A stretch of DNA of 34,539 bases from a virus, in IMG/VR virus record IMGVR_UViG_3300009076_001992, positions 1 through 34,539 of that record, one strand, 5' to 3'. Shown piece by piece: positions 6,476 through 13,356 of this stretch. The notes under the pieces are model-generated. The model saw nothing but the letters and a program-made list of their open reading frames with translations, was not told the origin of the DNA and did no database searches. Positions within the stretch are counted from its first letter, which is position 1, and the number at the start of each line of letters is the position of its first letter. The translations under genes and the position numbers were made by a program.

Positions 6476-6673
6476 ATGACCGACCTCATCGACCAAGCAC
6501 AGCGCGAGTCAGATTTGCACTTAAGCGCCGCCTTAGCCAGGCGAGAACCGACAACACCATGCATCGGCCGGTGCACTTGGTGCAGTCAGCCTGTGGCTGG
6601 AAACGTTCAGTTCTGTGACAAAGACTGTAGTGATGATTGGCACCAACATCGAAGGATGAACGGCGGATGGTAA
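6476..6673 (+). CDS. Small zinc-finger phage protein (DksA/TraR- or DUF2116-like ribbon)
   Basis: A 65-residue protein with C-T-W-C (about residues 33-36) and F-C-D-K-D-C (about 47-52) spaced like a zinc ribbon, with G-N-V-Q between, then D-D-W-H-Q-H-R-R. This Cys4 pattern followed by an acidic-aromatic helix is typical of small phage zinc-finger proteins annotated as DksA/TraR-like or DUF2116. AGAGAAAG precedes the ATG. It may bind RNA polymerase or nucleic acid; the role is not known. It ends directly against the convergent frame at 6674. Confidence 0.7.
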   Translation: MTDLIDQAQRESDLHLSAALARREPTTPCIGRCTWCSQPVAGNVQFCDKDCSDDWHQHRRMNGGW

Positions 6674-6982
6674 TTAGCGCCTCGCCAGTTGCAACTGCAG
6701 CTCGGATATTAGTGAGAGCGACAGTGTTTGCAATAACCATAGCTGTTCGCCGGCCAAGGGTAGCGCTGAAACATGCGAATGCAAAACGTTGTAGAGCGCG
6801 ACTTCTGGCGCCAGCAGCTGTGGGTGAATTTCATCTAGGTGCCGAAGCATATCCGTGTGACTGGCCTTCGGCCAATCAAGCAGCAGAACTTCAATTGAAT
6901 TTAGTGACAGGAGCGGATCCGGCATTTCATCAAGCTTTAAATGTGAATTAAATATTAATAGCTGATTAATTGTAAAGCGCAA
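6674..6982 (-). CDS. Possible convergent minus-strand gene, leucine-rich
   Basis: A 102-residue frame opposing the early operon. It can start only at TTG (complement of 6980-6982) or at a later ATG (residue 20). It reads plausibly (E-V-L-L-L-D-W-P-K-A-S-H-T-D-M-L-R-H-L-D-E-I-H-P) and ends in a leucine-rich helical stretch. The opposite-strand frame at 6637-6951 is Ala/Arg/Val-rich, like an antisense shadow. No ribosome site is convincing, so this may be a real small gene or chance. If it is real, it is transcribed against the early operon from the dyad-rich region at 6993-7071. Confidence 0.35.
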   Translation of the reverse strand: MRFTINQLLIFNSHLKLDEMPDPLLSLNSIEVLLLDWPKASHTDMLRHLDEIHPQLLAPEVALYNVLHSHVSALPLAGEQLWLLQTLSLSLISELQLQLARR

Positions 6983-6992
6983 ATTTTAGATC

Positions 6993-7071
6993 CCATCGTG
7001 ATGGACCCTTAACTCAAATTAGCGTTTTACGGGTTTAACGTGGCGTTGATGTCGCGGGTCCATCGCAATGG
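6993..7071. repeat. Pair of dyad sites forming a larger inverted repeat
   Basis: CCATCGTGATGG (6993-7004) and CCATCGCAATGG (7060-7071) are each near-palindromes. Extended arms 6993-7008 and 7056-7071 (16 bases, two mismatches) are reverse complements across a 47-base loop. The interval between genes here (6983-7108) holds no other coding signal. Paired operators for a regulator are more likely than a terminator, because no T tract follows. Confidence 0.5.
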
Positions 7072-7108
7072 AATTTGATTTGTTTCTTTTCAACAAAACG
7101 AGGCTTCA

Positions 7109-7282
7109 ATGAGCAATGCACAAATTTCCGGATCAGAGCCATCTGCAGAGCTTAGCTTTCATTTGGCAACTGCAGAAAACGAGCTGAGCGCCGGGCTCAG
7201 AACACTTGAAGATGACTCCAGCCTATTCGAGGCAATCACCGGTGTTATTGGTGCAATCAAAGTTATTCGGGAGGCTTTGTGA
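7109..7282 (+). CDS. Small hypothetical early protein (57 aa)
   Basis: ATG at 7109 preceded by CGAGG; the frame runs to TGA at 7280-7282. It encodes M-S-N-A-Q-I-S-G-S-E-P-S-A-E-L-S then an acidic helical body and a hydrophobic C-terminal helix (F-E-A-I-T-G-V-I-G-A-I-K-V-I). The stop overlaps the GTG start of the next small gene (GTGA), which supports both being real members of the early operon. Function unknown. Confidence 0.55.
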   Translation: MSNAQISGSEPSAELSFHLATAENELSAGLRTLEDDSSLFEAITGVIGAIKVIREAL

Positions 7283-7428
7283 TCGACCTGAATATGAGGG
7301 TATCAACTGCTTTGGCCGGACTACATCTAATCAATTGGTTTGATGCTGACAGATGGAACATTCGACAAGGACTGAACCGGAAAATCGATGGCTTTGAACT
7401 GCGCTACGCGACCATGTTGGAATTCTGA
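7279..7428 (+). CDS. Small hypothetical early protein (49 aa), GTG start
   Basis: The GTG at 7279 has GGGAGG about five bases upstream and overlaps the preceding stop; an ATG at 7294 is the alternative. The product (N-terminus I-D-L-N-M-R-V-S-T-A-L) has an aromatic segment L-I-N-W-F-D-A-D-R-W-N and ends Y-A-T-M-L-E-F. It precedes a minus-facing terminator and the replication gene O. No family recognised. Confidence 0.5.
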   Translation: MIDLNMRVSTALAGLHLINWFDADRWNIRQGLNRKIDGFELRYATMLEF

Positions 7429-7431
7429 TTT

Positions 7432-7457
7432 AAAAAAAGCCCTGCTGTAACAGGGCT
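7432..7457 (-). terminator. Intrinsic terminator read on the minus strand
   Basis: On the minus strand, stem AGCCCTG (7457-7451), six-base loop, CAGGGCT (7444-7438), then a run of seven T (complement of 7432-7438). On the plus strand the stem is followed by CTAACAC, so it should not stop the early operon. It would block leftward transcription before the dyad region and the 6674-6982 frame. Confidence 0.7.
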
Positions 7458-7489
7458 CTAACACTAAAAAGCTTAATAGGAGCTTATTA

Positions 7490-8362
7490 ATGTCGACAGC
7501 AAATGTAATTGATCTTGAAGCCAGGCGCAAGGAGGGTGTTGTGATTGCTGATACTGACAATGGCTACACCCGAATAGCCAACGATATCATGGACAGGCTT
7601 TACCTGCTGGATATCAGTGGCAGTGCGTTCAGAGTGCTTATTGCCGTGATCCGGCAAACCTATGGTTTTCAGAAAACTACCGACCGCTTTACCAACTCAT
7701 TTCTGCAAAATTTGACCGGCCTTGGCGCAACCAGCGTTAAAGAGGCGCTTAATTTGCTTGAAGATCGAAACGTGCTGAACATTGAAAAAGCTGGCATGTT
7801 TAAGCTGATTTCAGTGAACAAATCAATGTCAGACTGGCAGTTAAATTGCGGTAAGTCGCAGAACAACAGCCGTATTAAAAAAGAGCAGTTGGCCGCGAAT
7901 CCGACCACTAAAGAAAGCCGCGAATCCGGCCACAATAAGCCGCGAATCCGTCATGAAGTGGCCGCGAATCCGGCTGAAGTTAGCCGCGAATCCGGCCACA
8001 CAAAAGAAGATACTCTACAAAAGAAATCTCTTAAAGAAAGCCAAGATGTTTTGACCGTATTCGAACACTGGAAATCGGTCATGAAAAAATCCAGAGCTCA
8101 GCTGACGCCAGAGCGGCGAACGAAAATCAAAGCCAGGTTGGAACAATACCCCGTCGACTTGCTGATTGACGCAATCGATGGGTGTGCCCGAAGTGACTTC
8201 CACATGGGGCGAGAGCCCGGTAAACCGACTGAACACAATGACATTGAATTGATTTGCCGTAATGGATCCAACGTGGAACGGTTTGCTGCGATGAAAATCG
8301 CAATTGCTGAAGTTACAACTGACTGGACACAAAACTTTGTCGGTACCGGAGGTCTGGTATGA
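7490..8362 (+). CDS. O: Replication protein O (origin-binding initiator)
   Basis: A 290-residue lambda O-like initiator that binds origin repeats and recruits P and the host DnaB helicase. The N-terminal region (about 24-100) is the Phage_rep_O winged helix: G-Y-T-R-I-A-N-D-I-M, F-R-V-L-I-A-V-I-R-Q-T-Y-G-F-Q-K, L-T-G-L-G-A-T-S-V-K-E-A-L. The middle (about 133-175) is low complexity because the DNA carries five iterons there. The C-terminus (about 180-285) would be the P-contacting domain. Translation starts at ATG 7490 with AGGAG upstream, and the stop overlaps the start of the P gene (ATGA). Lambda O is 299 residues, so the length fits. Confidence 0.88.
   Translation: MSTANVIDLEARRKEGVVIADTDNGYTRIANDIMDRLYLLDISGSAFRVLIAVIRQTYGFQKTTDRFTNSFLQNLTGLGATSVKEALNLLEDRNVLNIEKAGMFKLISVNKSMSDWQLNCGKSQNNSRIKKEQLAANPTTKESRESGHNKPRIRHEVAANPAEVSRESGHTKEDTLQKKSLKESQDVLTVFEHWKSVMKKSRAQLTPERRTKIKARLEQYPVDLLIDAIDGCARSDFHMGREPGKPTEHNDIELICRNGSNVERFAAMKIAIAEVTTDWTQNFVGTGGLV
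7892..7994. other. ori: Replication origin: five iterons inside O
   Basis: The 12-mer GCCGCGAATCCG occurs exactly five times at 7892, 7917, 7939, 7961 and 7983. Spacing is 25 and then 22 bases three times, close to two helical turns. The 22-base period is not a multiple of three, so the copies are read in all three frames (A-A-N-P, S-R-E-S, P-R-I-R), showing that DNA rather than protein is conserved. An A-rich segment (about 7996-8050) follows, suitable for unwinding, exactly as in lambda ori. Confidence 0.88.
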
Positions 8363-9039
8363 CGGTATCAACCCCGCAGCAGCACTTGGCCGGCGGTATG
8401 GCGCAACTTCAGCGCCGGGCTGCACGGCAAAGCGCACCAGGTCCAGTCGAGGTCAGTACTGCCGACCGCGCACTCATCGACGATTTGTTTGAAAAACTGG
8501 CGATGCTTTTCCCTATCGGCGCGCCGGTTGCTTCAGCAGCAGGGCCATACAAAATCGAGTGGTTGAAAACCATGGCGGTACAGGGCGTTGTGAGCCAAGA
8601 CCAAGTGCAATACGGGTTGATGCGGGCTCGGCGTGAGCAGGGCGATCGGCAATTCTGGCCATCACCTTTGCAGTTTTGTCGTTGGTGCAACCCTCAGCCG
8701 GAAGATTTGAACGTTCCAGCCGTGCAAAATGCCTATCGTGAAGCGATTCAGTACTATCGGCGTGGAAGTCGGCATAGCTGGAGCCATCCAATTGTTTTGG
8801 TAACCATTCAGGCGGTCGGGATCTGGCAGTTTAAAAACTTATCCGACAAAGAACTTTTTAGTCAGTTTTCTTACAACTACGAAATATTCCTGCGTCGTGT
8901 AATGGCTGGCCAGCCGATCGATATCGTTGTGCCAAAAGCGCTGCCCGATGTCGGTAATTCATGCCGCCTGGCTGATCCGAACTGTGAAGGCCGGCAGAAA
9001 ATTTTAGATTTACGTAAAAAAATGAGGATCCGGACATGA
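8359..9039 (+). CDS. P: Replication protein P (helicase loader)
   Basis: A 226-residue protein matching lambda P in size (233) and place. Motifs include F-P-I-G-A-P-V-A (about 51), an internal helical block and F-W-P-S-P-L-Q-F-C-R-W-C (about 99-110), the P-family F-x-P-S-P-x-Q-F-x-x-W-C signature. P delivers host DnaB to O at the origin. It is translationally coupled to O (ATGA overlap) and its stop overlaps the recombinase start. Confidence 0.85.
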   Translation: MTVSTPQQHLAGGMAQLQRRAARQSAPGPVEVSTADRALIDDLFEKLAMLFPIGAPVASAAGPYKIEWLKTMAVQGVVSQDQVQYGLMRARREQGDRQFWPSPLQFCRWCNPQPEDLNVPAVQNAYREAIQYYRRGSRHSWSHPIVLVTIQAVGIWQFKNLSDKELFSQFSYNYEIFLRRVMAGQPIDIVVPKALPDVGNSCRLADPNCEGRQKILDLRKKMRIRT

Positions 9040-10283
9040 GTAAAACCTATTACGGCAAGTTCAATCAGTCGCAGGTTCGCCGCTGGTTGGACAGCAGTGC
9101 ATGCCGTGATTTTCGCGATGCCCGATACCCAAACGTAAGGCTTCGGGCAAACCAGGCCAGAACCAAAGCCAGCGTGTTTTTGGTGATTAACCGCAAGGGT
9201 AAAACGCTCTGGCAAAAGCGTGGGCAATGGCCGATGGTGTGCATCGATACTCTGCTGAGTGATTTGCCTGCAGTAATGGCGAGGTTAGCCGATCAGGAAA
9301 AGCCTGCCAGTCAGCAGTTCGTGACTGTTGGCCAGCTTCTGAACTGGTACATCGACCACATAAAATCGAACCAAACCATCAGCCTGTCGTGGCGTAACAA
9401 CAGCCGGTCTATTGTTAAAACGCAGCTCAAATATCTATCTCTGATAGTCATTTCTGAAATTCAGTACATCGATGTTGATGAAAAACTGATTAAACCAATG
9501 CTGGCTGCTGGATTGGCGCCGAATTACATCAAACTGGCTGTGCAGGTGCTCAAAAGGGCATTTGGTGCCGCGGCCTCACTCCGGATCATTGCCAGCAACC
9601 CGCTGGCTGGTTATCAGGTGCAGATGTCGATTCGCTTGCCATCCGTTGCAGACGCCCAGTTGCGGGAAACAGATTTGTCAGAATTGTTTGAGCAAATAGC
9701 CAAGCAGCCGCACCAGGTGAGGGTGTTCTTTTTGCTGATGCTGATGTTTGGCACCCGCATCAATGAAACTAGGCTGGCAAGATGGGATCACTTCGCGGGT
9801 GATTGGTGGGCCATTCCAGCCGAAAACACCAAAAGTGGCGCAGCTCACCGGTTGCCTCTGACCAATACCGCAAAAGGTTTGTTACGGGCATACCAGCAAT
9901 GGCAGCTGAAAACCAAGGGCAAACGGGCGATGTTGTTCCTGGGAGAAAGCGGGGTGATCAGTATCCGGACAGCCCAGTATTGGTCTGAGCGGATCCGGTT
10001 TAAAGAGTTCACCAGCCACAGTTTGCGGAAACTCTGCCGGACCATCATTGCCGACCTTGGCACTGACACAATGGTTGGTGAGCGGATCCTGAATCATGCG
10101 TTGCCAATATTGCTGCGTACTTACGTTCACAGCCAGCTAAACACCGGCATGGCCAATGCGTTGGAGGAATATCACCAAGCCCTCATCGCTAAAGGTTTTG
10201 CCAATTGCGTGGCCGAGATAGCGCCGAGATCGTCATTAGATCCGCAATCGCCGCAAGCCAATAGCGGAGCAGGCTGGATTTAA
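9036..10283 (+). CDS. Tyrosine recombinase with complete active site, in the replication operon
   Basis: A 415-residue integrase-type recombinase. An N-terminal arm-type domain (about 1-90) is followed by a SAM-like core-binding domain (about 95-195) and a catalytic domain (about 210-385). The full active site is visible: R241 in G-T-R-I-N-E, K266 in T-K-S-G, H328-S-L-R331, H354 in L-N-H and Y363 in R-T-Y-V-H-S. It overlaps the P gene by four bases, so it is made with replication proteins rather than from a separate int/xis operon at an attachment site. No att core was found beside it. It could be the phage integrase, displaced, or a resolvase for replicating DNA. Confidence 0.85.
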   Translation: MSKTYYGKFNQSQVRRWLDSSACRDFRDARYPNVRLRANQARTKASVFLVINRKGKTLWQKRGQWPMVCIDTLLSDLPAVMARLADQEKPASQQFVTVGQLLNWYIDHIKSNQTISLSWRNNSRSIVKTQLKYLSLIVISEIQYIDVDEKLIKPMLAAGLAPNYIKLAVQVLKRAFGAAASLRIIASNPLAGYQVQMSIRLPSVADAQLRETDLSELFEQIAKQPHQVRVFFLLMLMFGTRINETRLARWDHFAGDWWAIPAENTKSGAAHRLPLTNTAKGLLRAYQQWQLKTKGKRAMLFLGESGVISIRTAQYWSERIRFKEFTSHSLRKLCRTIIADLGTDTMVGERILNHALPILLRTYVHSQLNTGMANALEEYHQALIAKGFANCVAEIAPRSSLDPQSPQANSGAGWI

Positions 10284-10287
10284 ATCG

Positions 10288-10314
10288 TTGCATCAGTCTC
10301 TGAAGAGGATGCAA
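10288..10314. repeat. Short inverted repeat before the XRE gene
   Basis: TTGCATC (10288-10294) and GATGCAA (10308-10314) are exact inverted copies with a 13-base spacer, in the 67-base gap between the recombinase and the XRE gene. It is a possible operator or weak hairpin; there is no T tract. Confidence 0.4.
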
Positions 10315-10350
10315 TAGACCGGAAAATGGTGAAATTGGGGAGTAATTGCG

Positions 10351-10605
10351 ATGGCTGGCACACAGGTTCGTGGGTTCGAAGTGTTGAGAATTGGCAGGCG
10401 GATCAGGGGGCTATCGCAAGTAGAAGTTGCCCAGTATTATGGTATATGCCTAAAAACGTACCAGCGTTGGGAAGCCGGTAAAACCGCTGTAGCATATGAC
10501 GATTTAAAAGTGATTTGCAGCGATGTTTTCAAAATTGAAATGGCTGATGTTGAGAAAATGGCCGAACTGGCTAAAAAAGGGGACAACACCAATGCAGCTG
10601 CCTGA
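10351..10605 (+). CDS. XRE-family HTH regulator
   Basis: An 84-residue protein that is essentially one HTH domain: L-R-I-G-R-R-I-R-G-L-S-Q-V-E-V-A-Q-Y-Y-G-I (about 12-32) then K-T-Y-Q-R-W-E-A-G-K-T (about 35-45), the classic XRE recognition helix and turn, and I-C-S-D-V-F-K at the end. It probably binds DNA as a dimer. GGGGAG lies about ten bases before the ATG. It overlaps the Q-like gene by 14 bases, suggesting joint control of the early-late switch. Its target may be the inverted repeat just upstream. Confidence 0.78.
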   Translation: MAGTQVRGFEVLRIGRRIRGLSQVEVAQYYGICLKTYQRWEAGKTAVAYDDLKVICSDVFKIEMADVEKMAELAKKGDNTNAAA

Positions 10606-10984
10606 CCGGACAATCCGTGACGTACGTGCCGAACTGAAGATTTGGGGCAATTACTGGTATGGTAAAGAACAGTTATCCGGTTATGCCAGCCGCAGTGCCT
10701 GCGATAAGCTGGGTGAGGTAATGACAAACAGCGATGCTCACCTTTATGAGCAAGAGCTAACCCCACCACCAATTGTCCGGGCGTATGACAGGCTGATCTC
10801 TGACATGGTGCCGGAGTGCCGCCGGGCGTTGCGGGCCTATTATGTATGTGGTCGTAGTGGTACCAGCAAAACCTTAAAAGATAAGCCTGGCGCTGGCGAA
10901 AGGCAGAACTGGGCTCTGATGGGGTTCGATAGTAAGAAAAGTTATATGTTCTGGCTTCGCCGGGCTGAAATGGAACTTGTCTAA
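10592..10984 (+). CDS. Q-like late antiterminator (sigma-like HTH)
   Basis: A 130-residue protein. ATG 10592 is chosen over an earlier in-frame ATG (10523) because it removes an unlikely basic-Trp leader; AAAAAGGGG lies upstream. The N-terminus (V-R-A-E-L-K-I-W-G-N-Y-W) and middle (Y-D-R-L-I-S-D-M-V-P-E-C-R-R-A-L-R-A-Y-Y) match the helical body of phage Q antiterminators, and the C-terminus (about 98-126) is a possible HTH. It sits last in the early operon, upstream of a terminator at 11983, as Q does in lambda. The family assignment is by resemblance and position. Confidence 0.6.
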   Translation: MQLPDRTIRDVRAELKIWGNYWYGKEQLSGYASRSACDKLGEVMTNSDAHLYEQELTPPPIVRAYDRLISDMVPECRRALRAYYVCGRSGTSKTLKDKPGAGERQNWALMGFDSKKSYMFWLRRAEMELV

Positions 10985-11000
10985 AATTTGAGGTAATGAA

Positions 11001-11855
11001 ATGGGGGAGTTTTTACAGGGTGTTTATGACGACTTCAAAAGTCGTATTGAGTCACCATTGTTTTTTGCAACTTTTGTATCATGGTGTTTTTGGAACATTG
11101 AATTTGTTTGGTTTGTCTTGCTTGGTGATAGTGTAGGGAAGTATTACAAAATAGTTGATTGGCCATTTGAAACTCTTTACGCATGGGTGCTTCCAGTGAT
11201 AACCGCTCCATTATTCATATTGTTAATGCCTGCGGCGAACAATTTATTAATGTTATGTCGGTACAGATTGCTTTCCTTGTTTCAGCACAAAGTACAAGAT
11301 AGCAAGGGGAAATATAATGATGCGTTGCAGCTCGTTTTATTGGAGAAAAAGACCGAGGAACTATTGTTGAGGTCATCTGCTTTAGACGAAAGGGAGGATG
11401 TTTATGTCGAAGCAAAAGCTAAGTTGGATCAAGACAGTGAAGAGTATGAAAAGAAGTTCAGAGCTTATACACTCCTAAGCCAGTCACTCGAAGGAATTTC
11501 TGATTTTCATAACTGGCAAACAAAGAAATCTGCATATGAGTCAAAAGTTGCAAGATTAGAGAGGCGGTTACGTGGAGACGTGCCTGAAGATGAATCAACT
11601 CAAGTTTCAATGGGCAGTTATGTTTATTTGGAATTTAAATCGTCTGAAAGCATGGACATAATTACCCAAAGGGATATTGAGGGGTATCTTGATGAATTAA
11701 CCTTAGCCGACAAAGTCCCAGTAGCGTTCGTTAATGAGTTGTTAGGTGTGTCAGAAGGAGCTAGTGTTCACGAAAAATTTAAAGCTAGCCCTAATAGCGA
11801 ACCTGAAATGTATCGAGTCAAAGTAGTAGGAGTCGGTATTAAGCTAACACTATAG
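11001..11855 (+). CDS. Two-TM membrane protein with long coiled coil, accessory
   Basis: A 284-residue protein. The N-terminus has Y-D-D-F-K-S-R-I-E-S-P-L-F-F-A (about 9-23), then membrane segments at about 22-42 and 58-84. A charged coiled coil occupies about 100-195 (E-K-K-T-E-E-L, A-K-L-D-Q-D-S-E-E-Y-E-K-K) and a beta-rich C-terminal domain about 205-284. The R-I-x-S-P-L-F opening resembles a group of two-TM bacterial proteins of unknown role that I cannot name securely. It is visibly AT-richer than its neighbours and lies between Q and the late terminator, a favourite site for accessory genes. A membrane sensor or exclusion role is possible but unproven. Confidence 0.68.
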   Translation: MGEFLQGVYDDFKSRIESPLFFATFVSWCFWNIEFVWFVLLGDSVGKYYKIVDWPFETLYAWVLPVITAPLFILLMPAANNLLMLCRYRLLSLFQHKVQDSKGKYNDALQLVLLEKKTEELLLRSSALDEREDVYVEAKAKLDQDSEEYEKKFRAYTLLSQSLEGISDFHNWQTKKSAYESKVARLERRLRGDVPEDESTQVSMGSYVYLEFKSSESMDIITQRDIEGYLDELTLADKVPVAFVNELLGVSEGASVHEKFKASPNSEPEMYRVKVVGVGIKLTL

Positions 11856-11982
11856 TGGGACAAGTAAGGAATTACATACTTTAGGACATAATTCGCCGTT
11901 TTTTTTTCGATTAAAACTGCCATGATTTGAATAGGCTGACGCAAGTTGTACCGGCCGTCCTTCTCCCTGTAGTTATTTCATG

Positions 11983-12012
11983 AGCCGCACCGTTTTTGCA
12001 GCGGCTTTTTTT
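11983..12012 (+). terminator. Intrinsic terminator downstream of the Q-like gene (tR' position)
   Basis: Stem AGCCGC (11983-11988) and GCGGCT (12001-12006) with a 12-base loop, followed by seven T (12006-12012). It lies between the Q-like gene and lysis genes, where Q-dependent phages keep the terminator that Q overrides. It also shows that the in-frame ATG at 11980 cannot be the start of the next gene. Confidence 0.75.
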
Positions 12013-12024
12013 ATGGTGCAACGA

Positions 12025-12603
12025 ATGCCTCAGCCATGCAACAAGGTATATATCGCCGGTCCAATGTCTGCCTTGCCTGCTTTTAATCGCCAAGCTTTCA
12101 ACCTGGCTGAGTTGGAAATCATGAGCGCTGGTAATGTAGTGCTGAACCCAGCACGTTTACCACATGGTCTTACAGAGAATGAATACATGGCTATTGCGCT
12201 GTCGATGGTTCAGATTGCTGATGAGCTATATATGTTGGATGGCTGGCAAGACTCAGCCGGTGCCAAGGCCGAGCATTCACTGGCGCAGAAGTTAGGCAAA
12301 CACATCATTTACCAGAAGCCTGCGCTTGGCAAAGAGAACGAGCTTTGGAACTGGTTCAGCATGAGCCGTGCCACATGGTTAACACTGCCTCGTGTCCTGT
12401 TACATGAAATGCCAATAGACTGGCAGAACAGCCTAGCTAAACTGCTGGACAAGTATGATCAGACGTTCAGTAATCCTCCTAATGTAAGTACACAAGTGAA
12501 CCTGACAAACCCAGCTGGCCGTCTTATCAAGACACCATCATGGTTGCTGAACTATAGGCATCCGGACAGATCTGAAATCCAGAAGTTGAAGGTGCATGAG
12601 TGA
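12025..12603 (+). CDS. DUF4406 / nucleoside 2-deoxyribosyltransferase-like protein
   Basis: A 192-residue protein. K-V-Y-I-A-G-P-M-S (about residues 7-15) is the signature opening of the nucleoside deoxyribosyltransferase-like DUF4406 fold, followed by F-N-R-Q-A-F-N, V-V-L-N-P-A-R-L-P and L-D-G-W-Q-D-S-A-G-A-K-A-E (about 88-100), the D-W-x-x-S-x-G-A-x-x-E-x substrate-site motif. It may cleave or recognise a nucleoside derivative; many phage copies have no proven activity. The C-terminal 80 residues are extra to the minimal domain. ATG 12025 is preferred; ATG 12013 lies directly on the terminator T tract. Confidence 0.72.
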   Translation: MPQPCNKVYIAGPMSALPAFNRQAFNLAELEIMSAGNVVLNPARLPHGLTENEYMAIALSMVQIADELYMLDGWQDSAGAKAEHSLAQKLGKHIIYQKPALGKENELWNWFSMSRATWLTLPRVLLHEMPIDWQNSLAKLLDKYDQTFSNPPNVSTQVNLTNPAGRLIKTPSWLLNYRHPDRSEIQKLKVHE

Positions 12604-12778
12604 CGGGCATAGGGCGAGTGCTGGTCACTGGTCGACCAGTGCGGGTGGTCAACCAGTCGGGCGGGTCCTTCCGGTTCCTTTGACTACGGGGGCGGAGAAG
12701 CCCGAGCTTTCACTTCTTATGAGATTTTTCTGGGGTTGGTTGTTGTTTCGACTTCAGTCTGGTTCGAATCGTCCCTGA
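12596..12778 (+). CDS. Possible small gene, hydrophobic C-terminus
   Basis: A 60-residue frame overlapping the previous stop by eight bases. The N-terminal half is Gly/Ser-rich and contains the 12626-12641 palindrome. The C-terminal part L-S-L-L-M-R-F-F-W-G-W-L-L-F-R-L could be one short membrane helix. No ribosome site is clear. The stretch 12604-12902 holds no better coding signal, so this may be a small membrane peptide or a non-coding control region. Confidence 0.3.
   Translation: MSDGHRASAGHWSTSAGGQPVGRVLPVPLTTGAEKPELSLLMRFFWGWLLFRLQSGSNRP
12626..12641. repeat. Perfect 16-base palindrome with a second dyad
   Basis: CACTGGTCGACCAGTG (12626-12641) is perfectly self-complementary. Seven bases later, TGGTCAACCA (12646-12655) repeats the TGGT/ACCA core. 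The region to about 12700 is GC-rich. There is no T tract, so it is not a terminator. An operator pair or packaging-related site are both possible. Confidence 0.55.
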
Positions 12779-12902
12779 TAAATTTATACCTTTGTGAATT
12801 TTGCAACAAATCAAAGCTAGGTTATTGAAATATATAACAAATGCACTTTTCGCACTCTGGCAGAGCTGGACTTCATTTTGAATAGTTAAGTACCCAGTTG
12901 AT

Positions 12903-13301
12903 TCAGCAACTTTCAGATCCAAATTGATCCTTAGTGATTCGTGTCGTTACTGCTGCCTGTTTCAGTTCGCACCAGGCGACTGGTAGGCCATCGATTAACA
13001 CCAGATAAACGCCATCATTAGGCTGGTAACAGCCGAGCATTGTTACTTCGCGACCATAGTAGATCCAGTCACCACCGAATCCGGTTTCATGGCTGAAAGC
13101 CTCGATTTCATAAAGTTTTACCCGGTGCATTTGTGCATCCGGTCTGCATGTATTTACGAATCCGGCAAATCTGACATTGCGGCCTTCACCGTTTTTTGTC
13201 TTCACCTTCACTGTCTGGCCACAGAGCAGAACTGAGCCACCGAGAATGTTCGGGTTCATTTCTACATGGCCATAGTTATAACGCCTGCGGATTTTTGGCA
13301 T
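12903..13301 (-). CDS. Hypothetical minus-strand accessory protein beside a LexA-type box
   Basis: A 132-residue protein, the only minus-strand gene in the late region. It starts with a basic segment (M-P-K-I-R-R-R-Y-N-Y-G-H) and contains G-G-D-W-I-Y-Y-G-R-E-V-T and D-G-V-Y-L-V-L-I-D-G-L-P-V-A-W-C, beta-rich patterns typical of a small folded protein. No signal or membrane segment is seen. No strong ribosome site is visible for ATG 13301 or for the alternative ATG (complement of 13257-13259). It is divergent from the endolysin, with a CTGT-N8-ACAG site between. Function unknown; SOS-regulated expression is inferred. Confidence 0.6.
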   Translation of the reverse strand: MPKIRRRYNYGHVEMNPNILGGSVLLCGQTVKVKTKNGEGRNVRFAGFVNTCRPDAQMHRVKLYEIEAFSHETGFGGDWIYYGREVTMLGCYQPNDGVYLVLIDGLPVAWCELKQAAVTTRITKDQFGSESC

Positions 13302-13318
13302 AGATAGATTTTATTGTG

Positions 13319-13334
13319 CTGTATATAAATACAG
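13319..13334. promoter_or_regulatory. LexA-type SOS box
   Basis: CTGTATATAAATACAG (13319-13334) fits CTGT-N8-ACAG exactly and differs from the ideal E. coli LexA palindrome at one central base. It lies 17 bases before the minus-strand ATG (13301) and 22 bases before the endolysin GTG (13357), so it could control either. No good -35 was found on either strand. Confidence 0.65.
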
Positions 13335-13356
13335 TGTATCAGTTGGGGGATTGTTG

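Noticed and set aside
6637-6951. Plus-strand frame opposite 6674-6982
   Set aside because: Ala/Arg/Val-rich composition and overlap with the zinc-finger gene look like an antisense shadow.
7892-7994. Regular short repeats as a CRISPR array
   Set aside because: Units are 12 bases with 10-13 base gaps inside a coding replication initiator; this is an iteron origin.
11980-12024. Earlier start of the DUF4406 gene at 11980
   Set aside because: That ATG and its first codons form the hairpin and T tract of an intrinsic terminator.
12740-12780. tRNA-like T-loop GGTTCGAATC at 12761
   Set aside because: The flanking bases do not form a T stem or acceptor stem and no anticodon arm is present.
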